Shown here: piece after piece, positions 1 to 10,045 of the stretch
Position numbering within the stretch: the stretch's first letter is position 1
How the letters are laid out: every line of letters starts with the position of its first letter
Program-made: the position numbers and the translations under genes
The notes under the pieces: model-generated
Seen by the model: only the letters and a program-made list of their open reading frames with translations
The model's database searches: none
What the model was told of the DNA's origin: nothing
Source of the DNA: Taklimakanibacter deserti
GTDB lineage: Bacteria; Pseudomonadota; Alphaproteobacteria; Rhizobiales; Aestuariivirgaceae
Length of the DNA: 64,000 nt
Reading direction: 5' to 3'
Assembly: GCA_003574785.1 (NCBI GenBank)
Contig: QORU01000005.1
Span: 1-64,000 of the forward strand

Positions 1-72
1 AGGCTCTTGCTGCGTCTGATGCTGGAAGTCTGGGTTGCTCAGGCGCGAGTTCTCAATCCCGCCGCCGCGTGA
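1..72 (+). CDS. possible 3' end of an unidentified gene
   Basis: Frame 1 is open from the window edge to a TGA at 70-72 and would encode 23 residues ending in VLNPAAA. It could be the C-terminus of a gene that starts outside the window and converges on the methyltransferase. The stretch is too short to assign to a family, and an open frame of this length can arise by chance. Confidence 0.22.
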   Translation, partial: RLLLRLMLEVWVAQARVLNPAAA

Positions 73-138
73 AATCCGGATTGTTCACGGTCGACTTTCT
101 AGATTCGGTAGTCCTCTGAAGCCGCCGAGCTATCTGGG

Positions 139-1170
139 CTAAAAGCAAGCCGGCCGCGTCTCGACAATCCAATAGGGCGAACGCGTGCGTATCAATCCTG
201 GTTCAGAAAAGCCAGCCTCACGAAAGAGTCGAGCGAACTCCTTCGATGTTCGCTCCTTCGCGCCCGGAAACAGCATCATCATGTGCATATCGGTGAAATA
301 GTCCATTCGATTCGACTGACTGGGTGCCGCGTCGAGAACCCGTTCGATGACCAAGAGACGGCCGCCTTTGTTCATTGCGGCGTGACAATTTGCGAGAATC
401 TTCAGGCAGCGTTCGTCATTCCAGTCGTGCAGAATTTGCGAGAGCATGTAGATATCGCCGCCGGCCGGAAGGCTGTCGAAGAAACTGCCCGGGTGAATGG
501 TGCAACGTTGCGCAAGGGGTCCAAGAATCGAGTTTGCAGCCAGCACCACGGGCTCTTGATCCAACAACACTCCGCGAACTCCGGAGTTGGCCGCCAATAT
601 GGCTGCCAGAAGCGCGCCGTTTCCGCCACCGACATCCACAACCGATGCGGCGCCGGAGAAATCATAGGCTTCAACAACTGCCGCGTGTCTGTCATCGGGG
701 CTGTTTTGCATGTGGCTGTCGAATAGTTTGGCCTGTGCCGGTTGAGTCTTCAGATAGTCGAAGTACGGCATTCCAAAAATGGACTCGAAAGGAGCCTTAC
801 CGCTGCGGACAGCATGTTCCAGGTTGCCCCATACCGTCCAGGTGCTTGGCATCATCCAATACCGGATAGCGTGGTGGAGCGTCGGATGGGTATCTTTTCG
901 AAGCCAACGTGATTTCTGAGAATTGCCGACATACCCTTCAGAATCCACTGTGAAGATCCCGAAAGCGGCCAAGGCCCTACAGAGACGCAGGAGCATTTCC
1001 GGTTCGGCTCCGCACTCGCTAGCCAACTCATGTGCATGCCGCGGCCTGTCGTTGATCCGGTCAGCCAATTCGAGCATCACCGCCACCTCGAGCATTTTCG
1101 AAGTCTGGAAAGACCGGGCAAGGATCGCCATTTCGGCAAATTCCTCCGATGCACCATGTACCGTCGGCAT
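139..1170 (-). CDS. SAM-dependent O-methyltransferase (acetylserotonin/hydroxyneurosporene type)
   Basis: 343 aa, full length for the O-methyltransferase family (PF00891 type). An N-terminal dimerisation/winged-helix region spans about residues 15-90. The AdoMet-binding glycine loop is DVGGGNG at 179-185. LHDWND at 247-252 carries the histidine used as general base in COMT-like enzymes. The ATG at 1170 is preceded on its strand by a GAGGTGAG ribosome site. Related bacterial enzymes methylate hydroxyl groups of carotenoid, phenolic or polyketide-like small molecules; the substrate here is unknown because no biosynthetic partners lie inside the window. It sits in the accessory strip next to gene remnants and may be part of a secondary-metabolite locus continuing to the left. 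Confidence 0.9.
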   Translation of the reverse strand: MPTVHGASEEFAEMAILARSFQTSKMLEVAVMLELADRINDRPRHAHELASECGAEPEMLLRLCRALAAFGIFTVDSEGYVGNSQKSRWLRKDTHPTLHHAIRYWMMPSTWTVWGNLEHAVRSGKAPFESIFGMPYFDYLKTQPAQAKLFDSHMQNSPDDRHAAVVEAYDFSGAASVVDVGGGNGALLAAILAANSGVRGVLLDQEPVVLAANSILGPLAQRCTIHPGSFFDSLPAGGDIYMLSQILHDWNDERCLKILANCHAAMNKGGRLLVIERVLDAAPSQSNRMDYFTDMHMMMLFPGAKERTSKEFARLFREAGFSEPGLIRTRSPYWIVETRPACF

Positions 1171-1289
1171 TGCTCACCTCGCTGCTAAGCATACTGTGGC
1201 CCGCTCCCCGGTGTCGGTCGCCGGGATTCAACATGCCACACAATGCCAGTGAAGTCTCCGTTGGGCGCCGAGATTGTCACCTCAACTGC

Positions 1290-1680
1290 CTCGCTCGTGC
1301 CGACGGTTGCCATTTAGTCGCTCAGATGATTGGTTGCCACAATGCGGCGATGGAGTGTTTTCGCCGGGCCATGATTTCGGAACAAACCTTCGCTGGACGC
1401 CAGCAAAACCTGAACTTCGCAAATAAACTCTCTCGCACATTCGCCCTTCACATGGAGGCCTTGGACAAGCACAGAGGCAAAGGGCAGCAGAAAGTACGGG
1501 TCGAACACGTGACGGTGAACGCTGGCGGACAAGCCATAGTCGGAAGTGTCCAGGGTGGAGGGGGTGTCTCACAGAAATCAGAGGATCAAGCCCATGCAGA
1601 ACTTTCCCATGCACCAGAGCAAGAGGTGCGGAGCGGACTCGAGGCGGAGCGGGAAGCCGTGCCGCAAGCGTCGATACCAA
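1290..1680 (+). pseudogene. remnant of a rhizobial conserved hypothetical protein
   Basis: The frame read through 1149-1892 contains, at about 1290-1680, stretches typical of a small conserved protein of unknown function common in rhizobial mobile or phage-like DNA: an alpha-helical N-part, then EALDKHRGKGQQKV, VEHVTVNAGGQAIVG and a tail HAPEQEVRSG. No convincing start codon or ribosome site lies at the expected N-terminus, and the frame runs on into unrelated sequence after about 1680. I therefore read it as a decayed copy. The family assignment rests on recalled motif patterns, not on a search. Confidence 0.5.
1594..1672 (+). pseudogene. fragment of HGGXSTG-type zinc-motif protein, overlapping frame
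   Basis: Starting at the ATG at 1594 and shifted relative to the upstream remnant, the same DNA reads RCGADSRRSGKPC. This is the N-terminal signature of HGGXSTG-domain proteins, which usually begin with RCGA-x-TRSGxPC. The rest of that protein, including the Cys-x-His-Gly-Gly part, is missing: after about 1672 the sequence switches to an SRAP fragment. In intact loci, as I recall them, this gene starts inside the 3' end of the preceding one in another frame, which matches the arrangement here. Confidence 0.45.
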
Positions 1681-1800
1681 GCCGGCATTCAAGGGCGCCT
1701 GGAGGCGGGGCGTCGCTGCCTCGTGTTGGCCGGTGGCTTCTTCGAATGGCGCAAAGCAGGTGTGGCCGACGAGCAGCCCTTCGCCTTCGCGGTGCTGAAC
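1673..1800 (+). pseudogene. internal fragment of SRAP (YedK/HMCES) peptidase with a frameshift
   Basis: One frame reads DTKPAFKGAWRRG from 1673. After a shift near 1709 another frame continues RRCLVLAGGFFEWRKAG and then QPFAFAV up to 1800. These match consecutive parts of the SRAP domain, which normally reads KPAF...RRCLVPADGFYEW...KQPF. The N-terminal catalytic Cys2 and the C-terminal half are absent, so it cannot be functional. The family protects abasic sites in single-stranded DNA and is often carried on mobile elements. It abuts the HGGXSTG fragment directly, showing a deletion or recombination junction at about 1672. Confidence 0.6.
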
Positions 1801-1832
1801 TTGGCGTGCCCGAGGGCCTGTGTTCGAAAATG

Positions 1833-2552
1833 CTATGCCGCTTTGGCGAACTCCGCCGGTGCAGACGGGGGACCAACATACCGAGGTTGTGATTTTTCGC
1901 GTGTTTGATCTGTCATTTCCGCGTTTTTCCGGCGCCTTAAGTCGAGCGCCTTATCATGCGCCTTCCATAAGCTCAGTGCCCCGTTCATCACAAGCGGCAC
2001 GGCGTCCTGGTTGTAACGAAGGACGAGCCGGGCTTTATAGATTCGATCATTTAGCGAGCGTTTCTTGATGCCCAGTTGGTTGGCAAGCTCGGACAACTCT
2101 GTATTCCTCACCCCTCGCCTGCCCGGCTCTGGATGCCGTATTGCATAGGCCATAGCCTGTTGCCCAATGGGATCGTTGCGGCGGCGGGCGATTGACCTCG
2201 GCATTTGGCGGGCTGCGGTCTTCTTGGCGATGGCGGCATCATCGCCAGGGCGGTCACTCTGAGGCGTATCGCTAGGAGAAGATGATGACTCATTTGCAGG
2301 CTCAGGGACGGCGCCGGCCGGCGCTCCTGATACACGGGCCGTGATTGCGAACTTGATCACATTGAGGGTATCGGCTTCAGCAGGTACACTGTTCTGATTA
2401 AGTGCGTACCGGGTACGCTGCATCAGCAGTTTGCCGGCTTTATCATCCCTTTGGGGACTTGGGGCCCGATGTACCGAGCACGCTTTCCAGCCTAAGAACA
2501 GCAAACTGACGAGCACTATTAGAACGGATGCGGCTCCAAACAGGATGGGCAT
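1833..2552 (-). CDS. hypothetical protein, N-terminal membrane anchor plus HTH-like C-terminal region
   Basis: 239 aa of no family I can name. Residues 1-24 form a single hydrophobic segment followed by Lys/Arg, suggesting an inner-membrane anchor. A Ser/Pro/Asp-rich linker spans roughly 90-115. From about residue 150 the sequence ELSELANQLGIKKRSLNDRI, then a basic helix and a PLVMNGALSLWKA motif, resembles the helix-turn-helix and following helices of ParB/KorB-like DNA-binding domains. It would be a membrane-tethered DNA-binding protein if both readings are right. Its 3' end lies just beyond the SRAP remnant on the opposite strand. Base composition looks lower in GC than the core block to the right, consistent with acquired DNA. 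Confidence 0.55.
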   Translation of the reverse strand: MPILFGAASVLIVLVSLLFLGWKACSVHRAPSPQRDDKAGKLLMQRTRYALNQNSVPAEADTLNVIKFAITARVSGAPAGAVPEPANESSSSPSDTPQSDRPGDDAAIAKKTAARQMPRSIARRRNDPIGQQAMAYAIRHPEPGRRGVRNTELSELANQLGIKKRSLNDRIYKARLVLRYNQDAVPLVMNGALSLWKAHDKALDLRRRKNAEMTDQTREKSQPRYVGPPSAPAEFAKAA

Positions 2553-3061
2553 TGATGATCTCCCTCTACCGGCCGCCCGCGCCTTAATCCTATAAGGATC
2601 AGGGTTAATGATCAGTAAATCCTTCTCTTGAACCCGCTGCTCCGGGATCGCACCATGCCGCTTTCGAACCGCACGTAGCTCCGCGCCTCAAATGAAAATG
2701 ACTGCTCTTGGTCGCCAATTGGCTGCCACAATGGCCGGGAGCGGAGCAACTGATAAGAGTAGACTCGAGTTAGGTAACAAGCTCAGCAAGTTGTGGCGCA
2801 CCCGATACCTGAGTAAGCGTAGCATACTTTCGCAATGGCGGGCTGGCGCCGCCAATTTGCTCGGCGCATATTCGTCATGCCTCCATGACGCTACCCTCTT
2901 TGCCATCGCCCTGAGCCTCGCGGCTTCCGCCACTGCGGAGACTGCCGTGCCATGGAGGGTGGTCGGCCCCGCCAAACGTAGCTGAAACTAGGACGGAGCC
3001 AGGTCGCACTGGCCAATAATATCGAAATCACCTGGAAATTCAATTAGATAGCATGAGTAGA
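2553..3061. other. gene-poor stretch of lower GC
   Basis: No convincing gene is seen. A 97-codon frame on the plus strand (2692-2985) and a similar one on the minus strand (2688-2975) lack a ribosome site, a recognisable motif or compositional support. Both could be decayed coding DNA. The stretch ends at the 3' end of tRNA-Ser. Confidence 0.5.
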
Positions 3062-3151
3062 TGGCGGAGAGGGAGGGATTCGAACCCCCGATACAGTTGC
3101 CCGTATGCCGCATTTCGAGTGCGGTGCTTTCAACCGCTCAGCCACCTCTCC
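3062..3151 (-). tRNA. tRNA-Ser (anticodon CGA)
   Basis: 90 nt including an encoded CCA (3062-3064 on the plus strand as TGG). The acceptor stem GGAGAGG/CCTCTCC pairs perfectly. The D-arm begins TGGCTGAGCGG, the T-arm carries GGTTCGAATCC, and there is the long variable arm typical of serine tRNA. The anticodon CGA (complement of 3115-3117) reads UCG codons. The 3' end points toward the accessory strip at 1-3061, the usual orientation when a tRNA gene serves as an integrase target. Confidence 0.95.
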
Positions 3152-3380
3152 GCAAGATCATGAGGCGCGCCTTTGGGCGGCGCGGGGTAGATAGCGAATG
3201 AAACCCCTTCGGGCAACCCCGGCCAGAAAGATGAGGCATTTTTCCGCGTCGGCGGCTGCGGCGCCCTGCCGGACGGGGTGGACTTCCCTGCTCGGGCCCA
3301 ACCGCTTCTTGAGAACAGTCGGTTGAAATCATTGGATAATTGCACGCTTCCCGCCGCCTGGCTGGGCAAATTTCGCGATT

Positions 3381-3401
3381 TTCCCTGTATCTTCCCTGTA
3401 T
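3381..3401. repeat. short tandem repeat TTCCCTGTAT
   Basis: TTCCCTGTAT occurs at 3381-3390 and again at 3392-3401, separated by one base. A related run with CCCTGATAAT units is found at 58585-58612, so this seems to be a dispersed intergenic element of the genome. Confidence 0.6.
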
Positions 3402-3446
3402 TTCTGGGATCGACGGGGCGCCGCCGCCCCCGAATCTACGGATTTC

Positions 3447-3475
3447 TTGACATTATATGTGCCTCTCGTTAGAAC
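3447..3475 (+). promoter_or_regulatory. predicted sigma-70-type promoter of rplU-rpmA
   Basis: TTGACA at 3447-3452 and TAGAAC at 3470-3475 are separated by 17 bp. The predicted start of transcription near 3482 would leave a leader of about 120 nt before rplU. The leader contains a 7-bp hairpin (CCGCCTT/AAGGCGG, 3554-3575) shortly before the ribosome site AAAAGGA at 3593, which could be a target for ribosomal-protein feedback. Confidence 0.55.
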
Positions 3476-3604
3476 CGCGCCGACTTGCGGGAGCGAAAGC
3501 TGACCCCGCAATTTTAATATCGCTGCCTCAGGCTCAAACGATCTGACCGAAGTCCGCCTTCTTTTCGCAAGGCGGCGCCGATGGGCGCGGGAAAAGGAAC
3601 AGTC

Positions 3605-4285
3605 ATGTACGCAGTCATCAAGACCGGCGGCAAGCAGTATCGCGTTGCGGCCGAAGACAAGATCCAGATCGAAAAGCTCGCCGGAGAAGCCGGCGACATC
3701 GTCGAATTCACCGATGTGCTGATGGTCGCCAATGATGGCAGTGTCGATGTCGGCGCTCCCTTCGTCGCCGGCGCCACCGTCGCCGCCGAGATCATCGGGC
3801 AAGTGCGCGGCCCCAAGGTCATCATCTTCAAGAAGCACCGCCGCAAGCATTTCCGCCGCAAGAACGGCCATCGCCAGGACCTGACCTCGGTCCGGATCAC
3901 CGAGATCCTGACCGGCGGCGCCAAGCCCGATAAGAAGGCGGCGGCGAAGAAAGCGGAAGCCAAGCCCGCCAAGGCGGAAGCGGCACCTCTCGCTGCCCCC
4001 GTGGGCGAGGCGAAGGTCGATGATCTCGCTCTCATCGGCGGCGTCGGCCCGAAGATCCTGAAAGTCCTGAACGACCTGGGCTACACGACCTATGCCCAGA
4101 TCGCCAATCTGAGCGCGGATGAGATCGAGAAGATCGAGGCCGAGATCAAGATGCCGGGCCGCATCGCGCGCGAGGAATGGTCCGCGCAGGCCAAGGAACT
4201 CGCGGCCGGCAAGCCGCCCCGCGCCAAGGTCGACAAGGAAGCCAAGGCCGAGAAGGCCAAGGCGCCTAAGAAGAGCAAGGAATAA
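3605..4285 (+). CDS. rplU: 50S ribosomal protein L21 with C-terminal helix-hairpin-helix extension
   Basis: 226 aa; a normal L21 has about 103. Residues 1-104 are canonical L21, starting [14 protein letters not shown] and including the basic [16 protein letters not shown] stretch that contacts 23S rRNA. A Lys/Ala-rich linker follows (about 108-126). Then a compact domain at about 128-202 starts [13 protein letters not shown], the pattern of an HhH_5-type helix-hairpin-helix, and a basic tail closes the protein. The start at 3605 is chosen over an upstream ATG at 3581 because it gives the conserved N-terminus and sits 7 nt after AAAAGGA. Such extensions occur in several alphaproteobacteria; their role is not established to my knowledge. 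Cotranscribed with rpmA. Confidence 0.97.
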   Translation: MYAVIKTGGKQYRVAAEDKIQIEKLAGEAGDIVEFTDVLMVANDGSVDVGAPFVAGATVAAEIIGQVRGPKVIIFKKHRRKHFRRKNGHRQDLTSVRITEILTGGAKPDKKAAAKKAEAKPAKAEAAPLAAPVGEAKVDDLALIGGVGPKILKVLNDLGYTTYAQIANLSADEIEKIEAEIKMPGRIAREEWSAQAKELAAGKPPRAKVDKEAKAEKAKAPKKSKE

Positions 4286-4297
4286 GGAGAACCCCTC

Positions 4298-4564
4298 ATG
4301 GCACACAAGAAAGCAGGCGGTTCATCCCGCAACGGGCGCGACACGGCAGGCCGCCGTCTCGGCGTCAAGCATTTCGGCGGCGAGGCCGTCATCCCGGGCA
4401 ACATCATCGTGCGCCAGCGCGGCACGAAATGGCATCCGGGCACGGGCGTCGGCATCGGCCGCGACCACACGATCTTCGCTACTGTCGCCGGCACGGTCAC
4501 CTTCCGCGCCAGCAAGAACAACAAGCAAGTCGTGTCGGTAACGCCGCCGAAAGCCGCGGAATAA
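4298..4564 (+). CDS. rpmA: 50S ribosomal protein L27
   Basis: 88 aa, the usual length. It begins [15 protein letters not shown], so the glycine-rich N-terminus that reaches the peptidyl-transferase centre follows the initiator directly, without the cleaved extension seen in Firmicutes. GVKHFGGE and [15 protein letters not shown] are canonical. It lies 12 bp after rplU with an AAGGAG ribosome site, in the conserved rplU-rpmA pair, and is followed by a strong intrinsic terminator at 4628. Confidence 0.98.
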   Translation: MAHKKAGGSSRNGRDTAGRRLGVKHFGGEAVIPGNIIVRQRGTKWHPGTGVGIGRDHTIFATVAGTVTFRASKNNKQVVSVTPPKAAE

Positions 4565-4627
4565 TACCGGTGGTTTCAATCGTTCCACCGGGCTCATCGA
4601 TCCGGTGCGAATGAGGAATGTTTCAGC

Positions 4628-4664
4628 AAACGGGGAGATGGGCAGACCATCTCCCCGTTTTGTT
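4628..4664 (+). terminator. intrinsic terminator after rpmA
   Basis: A perfect 14-bp stem (AAACGGGGAGATGG at 4628-4641 with its complement at 4647-4660), a 5-nt loop and a T-run. It ends only about 13-16 nt before the ATG of the next gene, so it lies in the leader of that gene. Confidence 0.9.
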
Positions 4665-4676
4665 TGGAGCAGACCC

Positions 4677-5219
4677 ATGGACAAGAACACGCTCATCACC
4701 GACCGCCTCATCTTGCGACCCGTGGCCGCGCGCGACGCCGAGGCCCTGACGGCGCTCGCCGACAACTACAAGGTCGCCGTGATGCTGTCGCGCCTGCCCT
4801 ATCCTTACAAGATCGAGCATGCGCGCGATTTCATAAGCTGGGTGAATGCCAGGCAGGATGACGAAGGGATCTTCGGCCTGTACCTCAAGCCTGGGGAGAT
4901 CTTCATCGGCGTATGCAGCTATGAGCTGCGCGGCGAAGAGGAGCCCGAGCTCGGCTATTGGCTGGGCGAACCCTATTGGGGCAAGGGCTATATGAGCGAG
5001 GCGGTCAAGGCCGTCGTCGCTCATGCCTTCACGGTCAACAGGCACGCGAAGCTCACGTCCGGCTGCCGGTTGCAGAACCATGCGTCGCGCCGGATCCTCG
5101 AAAAGGCCGGCTTCGAGCATGTCGGCCGCTATGAGATCGACTCTCTGGTGTTGAAGGCGAAACTGCCGGGCCATCGTTTCCACCTCACGCGCGAGCATTG
5201 GCAGGGGCTCGCCGCATGA
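4677..5219 (+). CDS. GNAT-family N-acetyltransferase (RimJ/RimL-like)
   Basis: 180 aa, single Acetyltransf_3-type domain. ITDRLILRP at the N-terminus, an acetyl-CoA loop around YWGKGYMSEA (about residues 101-110) and NHASRRILEKAGFEHVG near the C-terminus are typical of the RimJ/RimL group, which acetylates protein N-termini or small amines. The start at 4677 has GGAG at 4666-4669; a longer frame from 4605 would translate through the rpmA terminator and is unlikely. The position between ribosomal protein genes and obgE is conserved in rhizobial genomes. The substrate is not deducible. Confidence 0.88.
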   Translation: MDKNTLITDRLILRPVAARDAEALTALADNYKVAVMLSRLPYPYKIEHARDFISWVNARQDDEGIFGLYLKPGEIFIGVCSYELRGEEEPELGYWLGEPYWGKGYMSEAVKAVVAHAFTVNRHAKLTSGCRLQNHASRRILEKAGFEHVGRYEIDSLVLKAKLPGHRFHLTREHWQGLAA

Positions 5220-5244
5220 GGAGGGATGCGCGCGCAAAACAGGA

Positions 5245-5414
5245 CGATAGAGCATCGGCCCGAAAAGTTCATGGCCGCCCTCGAGGTGGCCATCCTGTCT
5301 CTAATTTGGCGCGTGATCGGACGGAAAACCGGCGCCCACTTTTCCTGATCACGCGCTCTGCGGTTTTCGGACAAGCCGATGCGCAAAACGATGGAGCGCC
5401 GGGGCGCTCTATCG
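5245..5414. repeat. intergenic palindromic mosaic element
   Basis: The gap between two convergent genes is bounded by the inverted repeat CGATAGAGC (5245-5253) / GCTCTATCG (5406-5414). Inside are a palindrome around GGCCGCCCTCGAGG (5273-5301; second copy at 15917-15949), a GGAAAACCGG...CCCACTTTTCC motif reminiscent of rhizobial RIME-like elements, and a 27-nt unit (5360-5386) repeated at 14626-14652 with one difference. Confidence 0.65.
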
Positions 5415-5416
5415 GA

Positions 5417-6418
5417 TCAGAACACTTTCGCGATGTAGCTGTGCACCAGCGACTTGCGGCCGAGCCCGGCATTGTGCTTGGACGCGGCGAGCCGCAGGTT
5501 GCCGCCCGAGGACGCGATGGCGAGCGAAAGATGCTTGAGCCCCCAGCGCACATTGGTGCGCACGTCGGTGAGCCCCGAGCAATCGCCCTCGAAGCCCATG
5601 CCGCGCGCCGTCTGGCATTTGAGCTGATAGATGCCGATCTCGCCGGCGCGTCCGCGCGCATAAGGATTGTAGCCGGATTCGACATTGGCGATGCGCAGCG
5701 CGAACCAGGTCGGCACGCCATAGGACGGCGCCATCTCGCGGATGACCTGCGTGACCTCGATGTCGCGCTGGCCGTCGATGCGCAACTCCTCCTGCGCCAG
5801 CGACTTCGCCTTGCCGTCGCCGAGCTTTCGCACCACGCGCGGGCCGCTGCGCAGCGTCTTGGTCATCGACATCATATCGAAAGGCGACTTGGTTTCGGTT
5901 CCCTTCGGCTGGGCAAGAGTGATGGGCTTGCGCGCCTTGGTCTCGACCTGCTTCAGCGCGGCAACGGTGCGGGGCTTGCGCGTCTTGATCTCGAGCTGCT
6001 TCGGTACGGCGACCGTGACGGGCTTGCGCGTCTTGATCTCGAGCTGCTTCGGCGCCACGACGGTGACGGGCCGGTGCGTCTTGGTCTCGACCTGCTTCAG
6101 CGCGGCAACGGTGCTGAGCTTGCGCTTCCTGCCCGCGGCGACTTTGCGCGGCTTGAGGCTCGCCGCGGCCTTGCGTGGCTCGCTTGCCGCCTTGCGCACC
6201 TCGCTCACCGTTCCGGTCTTGGCCTTACGCGTTCTGACTTCCCCCACCCTATTGATTTTGCCTGGCTTTTTGGCAGCCATGGTCTTGAAGTATTTTTGCT
6301 TCGAGCTCAGACGCTCGGCATGCACACTGGGGTCTTCCGTTCTTTTGGCTTCAACCGGCGCAGAAAGAACGGTTCCGGCCAGGAGCGCAGCCGGAATCAG
6401 CGCGTAAACAGACTTCAT
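5417..6418 (-). CDS. secreted lytic transglycosylase (SLT domain) with tandem 16-residue basic repeats
   Basis: 333 aa. A signal peptide with cleavage after about residue 24 (VEA) exports it to the periplasm. A Lys/Arg/Pro-rich middle contains four consecutive 16-residue units (residues 103-166), each of the form TVxAxKQxExKTRKPx, plus a degenerate fifth. The C-terminal SLT domain (about 220-333) has VESGYNPYARG with the catalytic glutamate, then EIGIYQLK and KHNAGLG, the pattern of soluble lytic transglycosylases that cleave the MurNAc-GlcNAc bond of peptidoglycan. The repeats are strongly cationic and may bind teichoic-acid-like, LPS or peptidoglycan anions. The gene is opposite in direction to its neighbours, so it is an insertion into an otherwise conserved gene order. 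Confidence 0.88.
   Translation of the reverse strand: MKSVYALIPAALLAGTVLSAPVEAKRTEDPSVHAERLSSKQKYFKTMAAKKPGKINRVGEVRTRKAKTGTVSEVRKAASEPRKAAASLKPRKVAAGRKRKLSTVAALKQVETKTHRPVTVVAPKQLEIKTRKPVTVAVPKQLEIKTRKPRTVAALKQVETKARKPITLAQPKGTETKSPFDMMSMTKTLRSGPRVVRKLGDGKAKSLAQEELRIDGQRDIEVTQVIREMAPSYGVPTWFALRIANVESGYNPYARGRAGEIGIYQLKCQTARGMGFEGDCSGLTDVRTNVRWGLKHLSLAIASSGGNLRLAASKHNAGLGRKSLVHSYIAKVF
5921..6112 (-). repeat. four tandem 48-bp coding repeats
   Basis: In-frame 48-bp units encode residues 103-166 of the lytic transglycosylase. Units 2 and 3 are nearly identical at protein level (KQLEIKTRKP in both), and units 1 and 4 share KQVETK. Copy number may vary between strains by slippage. Confidence 0.8.
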
Positions 6419-6588
6419 TCAGGTGTCCCTCGTCGTTTTAGACATCCCCTCGCTGGTGTACTGTCCCTGTCACGACCAGCAGTGAAGCCTCTTAGAAGCC
6501 TAAGGGATGTGACGAAAATAAGATGCACTCGGAGCAATTTGCGGGCAGAAGTTTAAGGATATCATCCTAAAAAACGCAGAGAAATTAG

Positions 6589-8764
<2,176 letters not shown>

Positions 8765-8768
<4 letters not shown>

Positions 8769-10045
8769 ACAAGCTCGAGACCAAGGCCGACACGCGCCAG
8801 TCGCTGCTGGCGATGGGACAAGGCGCCCGGAAAGCCGCGGCAGCGCTGGCGCTGGCCTCAACCGCCGTCAAGAACGAGGCGCTTGTCCGGATGGCGGAAG
8901 CGATCCGCCGGGATCAGGCCCTCATCGCGCGCGAGAACGAAGCCGATCTTGCCGCCGCCAAATCCAAGGACCTCAAATCCTCCTTCATCGACCGCCTGAC
9001 CCTGACGCCGGAACGGATCGCCATGATGGCGATGGGCCTCGACGAGATCGCCGGCCTGCCCGATCCCGTCGGCGACGTCACCGACCGCTGGACCAGACCC
9101 AACGGCCTCAAGATCGCCCGCGTGCGGGTGCCGATCGGCGTCATCGGCATCATCTATGAGAGCCGGCCCAATGTGACCGCCGATGCCGGGGCGCTCGCCA
9201 TGAAATCCGGCAATGCCGCGATATTGCGCGGCGGCTCTGACGGCTTTCGCACTTCGGCCGCCATCGTCGCCGCCTTGCAGGAGGGCCTCGCGGCGGCGGG
9301 CCTGCCCAAGGAAGCGATCCAGATGGTGCCGACCCAGGACCGCGAAGCGGTCGGCTTCCTGCTCTCCGGGCTCGAAGGCACGCTCGATCTCATCGTGCCG
9401 CGCGGCGGCAAGAGCCTGGTGGCGCGCGTGCAGCAGGAGGCGCGCGTGCCGGTCTTCAGCCATCTCGAAGGCATCTGCCATGTCTATGTGCATGAGGCGG
9501 CGCGGCTCGACATGGCGCAAGCGATCGTCCTCAATGCCAAGATGCGGCGCACTGGCGTCTGCGGCGCCGCCGAGACCATCCTCATCGACAAGGCTTGTGC
9601 AGCTACTCATCTGAAGCCGCTCATCTCGACGCTCAGCGATGAGGGCTGCGAGATCAGGGGCTGTGCCGTGACGCAAGCGGCCGACGCGCGCGTCAAGCCC
9701 GCGAGCGAGACGGACTGGGGAACCGAATATCTCGACGCCATCGTCTCGATGAAGGTCGTCGACGGGCTCGACGCCGCCATGGCGCATATCGCCCACTACG
9801 GATCGCAGCATACCGACGCGATCGTCACTGAGGACACTCAGGCAGCGCGCCGCTTCCTCACGCAAGTCGACAGCGCCATCACCTTGCACAATGCCTCGAC
9901 GCAATTCGCCGATGGCGGCGAGTTCGGCTTCGGCGCCGAGATCGGCATCGCCACCGGAAGATTGCATGCCAGGGGCCCGGTCGGGCTCGAGCAGTTGACC
10001 ACCTTCAAATACCAGATTTCGGGGACAGGGCAGATCCGCCCGTGA
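8765..10045 (+). CDS. proA: gamma-glutamyl phosphate reductase
   Basis: 426 aa, aldehyde-dehydrogenase fold, typical length. The catalytic cysteine is in the [13 protein letters not shown] motif (near residue 265). [15 protein letters not shown] and [21 protein letters not shown] are canonical. Reduces gamma-glutamyl phosphate with NADPH to glutamate semialdehyde, the step after ProB. ATGA overlap upstream with proB and GTGA overlap downstream with nadD make proB-proA-nadD a coupled unit. Confidence 0.98.

Noticed and set aside
2692..2985. 97-codon plus-strand frame as a gene
   Set aside because: No ribosome site, no motif, and an equally long frame on the opposite strand. Not supported as a CDS.
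5921..6112. Regular 48-bp repeats resembling a CRISPR array
   Set aside because: Units are contiguous, in frame with a secreted protein and without unique spacers. They are coding repeats.
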